This document shows positions 58,884 through 64,000 of a stretch of 64,000 nt of DNA, one piece after another. Location of the stretch: positions 1,116,001 to 1,180,000 of the forward strand of contig NHZP01000010.1 of assembly GCA_003313425.1 (NCBI GenBank), written 5' to 3'. The translations under genes and the position numbers were made by a program. Origin of the DNA: Pseudopyrenochaeta lycopersici (taxonomy: Eukaryota > Ascomycota > Dothideomycetes > Pleosporales > Pseudopyrenochaetaceae). Under the pieces are notes generated by a model that made no database searches, was not told the origin of the DNA, and saw only the letters and a program-made list of their open reading frames with translations. Positions within the stretch are counted from its first letter, which is position 1. Each line of letters opens with the position of its first letter.

Positions 58884-61007
58884 ATGAGCACATGCCAGGA
58901 CATAGAGGCAAGGCCATATACATCCGTTCAACAAGTCGATCAAGATGACCCAGCAACACGTTCCGCAGCGCAGAAGACCAGGACAAAGTGTGAGAAGTTG
59001 GGCACATACAACATCTGGGTCTTAATCATCGGGACAATTCTCATCCTCCTCTCAGTTGGATTCCTCGTCTTCGTCTGGATAGTTGCGATGAAACAAGGCG
59101 AGACCAAACATCTCCCACGCCTCTGGATGGATATAGTAAGAGACGACTGGACGTCCCGCGTGGTTACCATTGGCACACTGCTGGTTCGTTTGGCGCTTGC
59201 CGCACAACTCTGCGTTTTTGCTGCAATCATGGCTGCTCTCATCCTTGAACGAGTGGGAGCATCCAATGAGGACTTTCCGATGCTGTCTATGATCCGATGC
59301 GCCAATACCGGCCCACATGCGCTCATCTGGAACGTTTTTCACACGATCACAAAGGGCTCGCAACTAAGCTACTCTTTGTTGATTGTCGTTACAATTTTAA
59401 ATGCCATGGCCTTGCAATTCATGTCCACGATCCTCCTCGCTGATTTCGGAAACCCTCTCGTCGTTCTCGATGATCATAACGGTAATATTCTTTGGGGGGT
59501 TGACAGTAGTCGAGCGGATATCCCTATGGTCGGTAGCGATTTCTGGAGGTCAAGTCAGTCATCATATCCAACTTTTGCAGAGTACAAACAGAATGGGTCG
59601 CATGGTTCGACTTTTACCGACTCAGGGCTGACCTACCGGGGCTTTCTTCCTTTCACTAATGCAACAACCCGCGAAAATGTATTGTCGTATTCTGGCCCCA
59701 TGACTGTCGTAGATGAAAGAGTCATTTGCGTGAAACCGACACTATCGGATGCCCTGTTTCGGATCCCCGCGTATTCGGACGATACCCTCAGCGCCACGTT
59801 CAGTTTCAACAACACACATCCGGATATCATTCAGCGTAGCGCTACATCAAACTTTACTTGCACTATGCCACACTACTGGCACGACCACCACGTAGACTAT
59901 TGGTACATGTCCATATGTCGGCTCCAGCTTGGTTATGCAGAGCTTCGAGGTGGTATCCTCCCTGAGGATCACACCAGACAGCATGAGACCAATGTTTGGC
60001 TCATTTTTAATGTTAGTTCAGCGTGGGATGTTGAGGAACAGTGGCTAGAGATGGTGGTGGACAAAGAGGAGACAGTTATTCTTCCAATGACGCAGCTCGA
60101 ATCGCCTGCAGGACCTTGGGCAAAAGTTAGTCACCCCAACATGACGGTCGATGCCACTCTTTGCGTGCTCAACCCAAAGCCGGACGTCTATGAGGTCGAA
60201 GCAGTAGGTTCGAGGTCAACCTACACAGGGGACAACACACTCAACTGGGATTTCGAAAAACACAAATACAATACGCTTACAGCGCGGGTGCAACTTGGTG
60301 GCGTTGGTGCAAGCGAGCGCGAGGAATACAATCTTCCAGTAAACTACAGAAGCGTGCTCGTCCTGCAACCCGTTACCGATTGGAACGTAATCCGTGCAAC
60401 GAAACGATACAATGCCACTTATCAAGATGTAATCCACGGCAGTCTCGACAAAAACAAACCTTGGGACTACGCTGGCAACATCAATGACTCCTTTGTCATC
60501 ACGCCGAAGTCCGGGCTCGCCGACGCAATCCACCGTAATCACATGTGGATCATGCAAGATATTCTCAAGTTCACCAACAATCCGGCCATAGCTCTCCAAG
60601 CCGTCACACATATTGTCATGCAAACCGCATATTACGACTGGTTCGCAAATTACGACCTCACCTCACCGGCCACCTTCTCCATGACTGAAAGACGCTACAT
60701 ACCCCAGCAATGGAAGCACTTCGCCATCGTTGCGGCGCTACTCGTCCTGCACTTCATCCTGCTTGGCGTTGCGCTCTTCTTGTTCATCACGAAGACAGAT
60801 ATCTCGTTGCTGGGGAACGCGTGGCAGGCGGTTGCGCAAGTGTATTCGAATGATACTGCGATGGCGGTGCAGCATGGCACGATGGCGACGGATGATGAGG
60901 TGAGACATGAGGTGAAGAGTACGGGATTCCATGAATCGAGGGTTATTATTAGAAGGTCAGGGAGGACGGGGGGCTTGGAGGCTGTTTCAATTAAGCCTGG
61001 GAGTTGA
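58884..61007 (+). CDS. Uncharacterised four-span membrane protein, 707 aa
   Basis: Single-exon frame from ATG 58884 (MSTCQDIEARP) to TGA 61007. Membrane segments: ~43-69 (YNIWVLIIGTILILLSVGFL), ~94-120 (TIGTLLVRLALAAQLCVFAA), ~158-183 (YSLLIVVTILNAMALQFMST) and ~612-635 (FAIVAALLVLHFILLGVALF). The ~430-residue loop between spans 3 and 4 has many N-x-S/T sites (for example NGS, NAT, NNT, NFT, NVS, NMT, NDS), pairs of Cys and aromatic patches, as expected of an extracellular domain. An ~70-residue cytoplasmic tail follows. The layout matches a family of hypothetical ascomycete membrane proteins with three N-terminal spans, a large ectodomain and one C-terminal span; no function is known to me. 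Confidence 0.88.
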   Translation: MSTCQDIEARPYTSVQQVDQDDPATRSAAQKTRTKCEKLGTYNIWVLIIGTILILLSVGFLVFVWIVAMKQGETKHLPRLWMDIVRDDWTSRVVTIGTLLVRLALAAQLCVFAAIMAALILERVGASNEDFPMLSMIRCANTGPHALIWNVFHTITKGSQLSYSLLIVVTILNAMALQFMSTILLADFGNPLVVLDDHNGNILWGVDSSRADIPMVGSDFWRSSQSSYPTFAEYKQNGSHGSTFTDSGLTYRGFLPFTNATTRENVLSYSGPMTVVDERVICVKPTLSDALFRIPAYSDDTLSATFSFNNTHPDIIQRSATSNFTCTMPHYWHDHHVDYWYMSICRLQLGYAELRGGILPEDHTRQHETNVWLIFNVSSAWDVEEQWLEMVVDKEETVILPMTQLESPAGPWAKVSHPNMTVDATLCVLNPKPDVYEVEAVGSRSTYTGDNTLNWDFEKHKYNTLTARVQLGGVGASEREEYNLPVNYRSVLVLQPVTDWNVIRATKRYNATYQDVIHGSLDKNKPWDYAGNINDSFVITPKSGLADAIHRNHMWIMQDILKFTNNPAIALQAVTHIVMQTAYYDWFANYDLTSPATFSMTERRYIPQQWKHFAIVAALLVLHFILLGVALFLFITKTDISLLGNAWQAVAQVYSNDTAMAVQHGTMATDDEVRHEVKSTGFHESRVIIRRSGRTGGLEAVSIKPGS

Positions 61008-62814
61008 GATATTTCTGTTAAGAACCATCACACCTTCCAATGCGTGGTTGATATAGGACAAAAGATTCCCTTGTGTGGACAAAGACCTTCTAGATGACGA
61101 ATCTGATTAAAAATGAATGATGTAAGTCACATAACCTCGCGCAGTCGCAAGCGCGGTTCTGTCCTGCTCTAGACGTCTTTTTACACCTCCCCACACGCAC
61201 CATACACATACCAGCGGATGTTTCAACAAGGAGGTCTTCCGGAGCTATAGACTTTCGTAAAGGCGTTACGTCTGCTCATATAAACCCGCTGCACTACCAC
61301 GGGCCTGGCGGAGTCATGTTAGTACGTACAACTCATTGACTCACAATAGCCTGCACACGTTTAGTTCCACTTGAAAAGTCCTATAATATATCCCAAGCTC
61401 GGGTAAGTGGTCGAGGTGGAAGTTCGGGTGCAAATGTGCTGGCACATTGCCGCGTATGATGTATACTCGCGTTACTCTGACGGCGGCTGCATAGTATATA
61501 GACGAGGAGCCTGCAACCTCTCTGTTTGTGATTAGATACGCCGCATTGGATGTGTAGTGGGCGTTTCAGGTTCACAGCATTCTTCAAACAAGTGCCATTA
61601 TTGCCAAATCAGCTCTTTCCCATTGTACTCGTACGTGATGGGCTCCACTCTGGCACCACCGCTTCAGCCCGGGGCAGTATGAGTGCAATTTATCGCTCAT
61701 TTGGTGCCTGTGCCGCCACTCCGTCTCAGAGTATTTGCTGCAGCTGTCAATATCAATAGTGTATGCCAATGAGGCCAACCCGCCAGACAGCCCTGGGGGA
61801 AGAGTGTCCGACTCGCGTTGCAGGCTATGGAGCATGATCAACCACAAATAAAACAGCATTAAACATTACAAGGAGCACCTCACCGATAAAGACAAACAAC
61901 ATCAATATCCTATGGACCTAGATGTCTTACAAAGATGAAAGACAGGTGGGCGACCTGAAACAACCACAGATGCAACACGCATTCCCATCAAAAAGTGCAA
62001 GGTTAGGAACGTTTGATAAGCTCCAACTTACCGAACGTAAAAATTCGGCCCTTGCGTATAAACCTACTTCCTATATCTCCTCTAAATTTTACACCTCTAT
62101 ACTTGTTCTCTTTATCCAGTACCTTACAATATACTTAAGATAGTATATAGTGTATTAATTAAGCGTCTACAGTAAGTCTGGGTTATCTCTGCTTAGATTA
62201 TCTTACAAGAGTGTGTAGTTCAGTCTTACCCTGGAAGAGGGGAGCTAAAGACCAATACACGGCATGCGAAGGACCTAAGTCACAGGTCAGACTTCCGCTG
62301 GAGCGGCGCGTTTAGTTCCGTGAATCTTACTCTGTGAATAAGCCTCAGCCGAAGTCGTACCGAGAAGTGCTGGTAATGCCATACGCCAAGGAGCTTGCTG
62401 AGGCAATAAGTGGCTCGGTCTTGATCAAAAGGTGGGGTTACTGGGCATGCCAATGTCGGTCTGTCCCCGATTTCGGTTTTGCACCGATGCTTCGCAGATG
62501 GACGAAGTTCATTTGGTCCACAGGTGCCATTGGACATTCTCATCCTCTCTAATTAATGAGCTTCCAAGAAAATGGGCTGGGGAACTAAGAGTCGTCTCCT
62601 TGGTATTCTGACGTTTTGTGAGCGGGCCACCCCGTATCGAGGGGAAGATTCTGGGGTAGCTTGAGGGACCTTTTTCCCATATCGTTGCTCGAATAAAGTC
62701 TTCCCTGAGCACCTCCAGCAATTCCATCGGGACAAGGTGTCGAGATGGGATACGTTTCTCTTGCCAAGGCTTGGAAGGGGAGGTGATTCTCTAGTATAGG
62801 AGCCAACACAGCAC
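61008..62814. other. Intergenic region, no gene recognised
   Basis: About 1.8 kb of normal composition between the membrane protein and the MFS gene. Several short frames on both strands overlap one another and none shows a domain. Slightly AT-rich near 62080-62160. Confidence 0.5.
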
Positions 62815-62823
62815 CTATAAAAG
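62815..62823 (+). promoter_or_regulatory. TATA box of the MFS transporter gene
   Basis: CTATAAAAG lies 102 bp before the ATG at 62925, a usual spacing in filamentous fungi. Confidence 0.55.
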
Positions 62824-62924
62824 ACTACGATCGACCTGCCTTAATACTAATACACATCTCAGTGAGAACCGTCGTGCTGTTACCCGTGATCTTGATAATT
62901 GATCCACCATACAGCCCAGGAAAT

Positions 62925-64000
62925 ATGACTTCTATTGATCATACTCCGGCACAATGCACAAACAGTAATCTCGACACCTTTGACAACAAGGATCGGTTTG
63001 TCGCAGATGCAAACTACGTTGAACGCCTCAATACGACTGAAAACGACAATACCTTAGCTAAACTGCCCGTTGATGCAAAGGTGGACAAGTTTGGTGCTCG
63101 CAGTAAGACGAACATCGAAGAAATCGCTCTGGTGAAGAAGCTAGATCGCACTATCCTAGTAAGCTCTCAGAATCTAGTGATAATCAATAGTGTTCTGACT
63201 CGAGTGTTAAGTAGCCCATGCTCTGGCTAATGTACTTGTAAGCCTCGAGCAAATTGCTTTATCAACAATAAATATTGATCTAACTGGGGCATAGCTTTAA
63301 CTTTCTGGACCGAAACGCCCTCGTCAACGCCAAACTCAATTCGCTTGATGAGGATCTAGGTCTTGTCGGCACCGAATATAATACACTTATTTCTATCTTA
63401 TTTGTTGGGTACATTGCGGGACAGATTCCCTCAAACATGATACTCAACCGTGTTAGACCTTCATGGTATTTAGGTGGTGCGTTCGAATCTCATTTTTGGT
63501 TTCATCCATGCTGATCCTCATTAGGCTTTTGTATGGCTTGGTCGATTGTCTGCCTTTTGACCTACTTGGCCAGCGACTTTGGAAGCATGTTGGCGTGTCG
63601 TTTCTTGCTCGGCGTCACTGAAGCTCCAGTAAGTACTTGCAGTGCCATTAGTAAGTCGAAGACCACCTAGCTGACAGGAACGCCAGTTCTACCCCGGTGC
63701 TCTTTTCCTTTTATCGCTTTTCTACACGAAGAAGGAGCTTGCCACAAGGATGGCTATCTTCTACACTGGTAACATGCTTGCTTCTAGCTTCGCTGGCCTA
63801 ATTGCCGCTGGTGTCTTTGCGGGACTCGATGGTGTCCGTGGGCTTGCTGGGTGGCGCCGGTACGTTGGGCGCAATACTGTCTCTCTTGCCTATGATTGAA
63901 CACTGATTGATTTACCTTACAGGCTCTTCATCATCCAAGGAGCTTTATCCATCATCGTTGCGATCTTCTCCTTCTTTCTGCTACCGGACCATCCCCTGCA
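62925..64000 (+). CDS. Dal5-like (allantoate permease family) MFS transporter, 3' end outside window
   Basis: Six exons visible: 62925-63158, 63215-63237, 63295-63473, 63525-63628, 63687-63859 and 63923 to the edge. Introns are 51-63 bp with GT-AG ends; all phases join cleanly. The second exon is only 23 nt and supplies PMLWLMY, giving LDRTILPMLWLMYFFNFLDRNA across three exons, the hallmark of anion:cation symporter family members (Dal5, Tna1, vitamin and amide permeases). Later motifs: GQIPSNMILNRVRPSWYLG; CRFLLGVTEAPFYPGALF after TM4; LFIIQGALSI at TM6. About 263 of ~500 residues are in view, covering TM1-6. ATG 62925 (MTSIDHTP) is preferred over an upstream GTG frame. Substrate unknown. 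A plasma-membrane proton symporter role is inferred from the family. Confidence 0.92.

Overview
The window looks like a piece of a filamentous ascomycete (Pezizomycotina) genome, most likely a dothideomycete, although the genus cannot be fixed from the sequence alone. Three things point there. The genes have short GT-AG introns of 50-60 bp (one of 251 bp). They include fungal families: a self-sufficient P450/reductase fusion and a Dal5-like permease. They flank about 45 kb of very AT-rich DNA almost stripped of CA/TG dinucleotides, with coding relics full of TAA/TAG, which is the footprint of repeat-induced point mutation (RIP).

Layout. 1-2172 (minus): N-terminal two thirds of a CYP505-type P450-reductase. 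2173-4274: intergenic DNA grading into the AT-rich block. 4275-48330: a transposon graveyard built as a giant inverted repeat. Its arms, 4275-16478 and 36125-48330, mirror each other around base ~26301. Each arm holds an unidentified heavily mutated element (~4.9 kb) and a complete Ty1/copia element (~7.28 kb) that carries an extra antisense ORF-like region with its own CCAAT/TATA. The ~19.6 kb spacer is nested: a minus-strand Ty3/gypsy element (17477-35178) is split by an unclassified element (~21403-32245), which is split in turn by a minus-strand chromodomain Ty3/gypsy element (22825-28357, target duplication ATAGC). A solo copia LTR lies at 35652-36036. 48331-54968: an intact single-exon hypothetical gene, a TPR pseudogene, a third copy of the arm-end repeat, and a RIP-damaged Helitron helicase without a visible Rep domain. 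54969-64000: a two-exon alpha/beta hydrolase, an ATT microsatellite, a remnant of a flavin monooxygenase, a 707-residue four-span membrane protein, and the 5' part of a Dal5-like MFS transporter with a 23-nt microexon.

The most notable observation is the inverted repeat. From about 4458-12819 against 39784-48145 every stretch I compared by eye is identical, including mutation scars. Homology continues on both sides but is diverged: ~180 bp on the outside and ~3.7 kb of copia on the inside, with separate transitions in each arm. The left copia has a perfect AGTAG target duplication; the right one does not match on its inner side. This suggests a post-RIP conversion or copying event bounded by repeat anchors, or an assembly problem that long reads would expose.

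The host genes show no obvious shared pathway. The P450, hydrolase, permease and monooxygenase remnant are typical of a fungal accessory or metabolic region beside a repeat block, but no biosynthetic cluster is evident.
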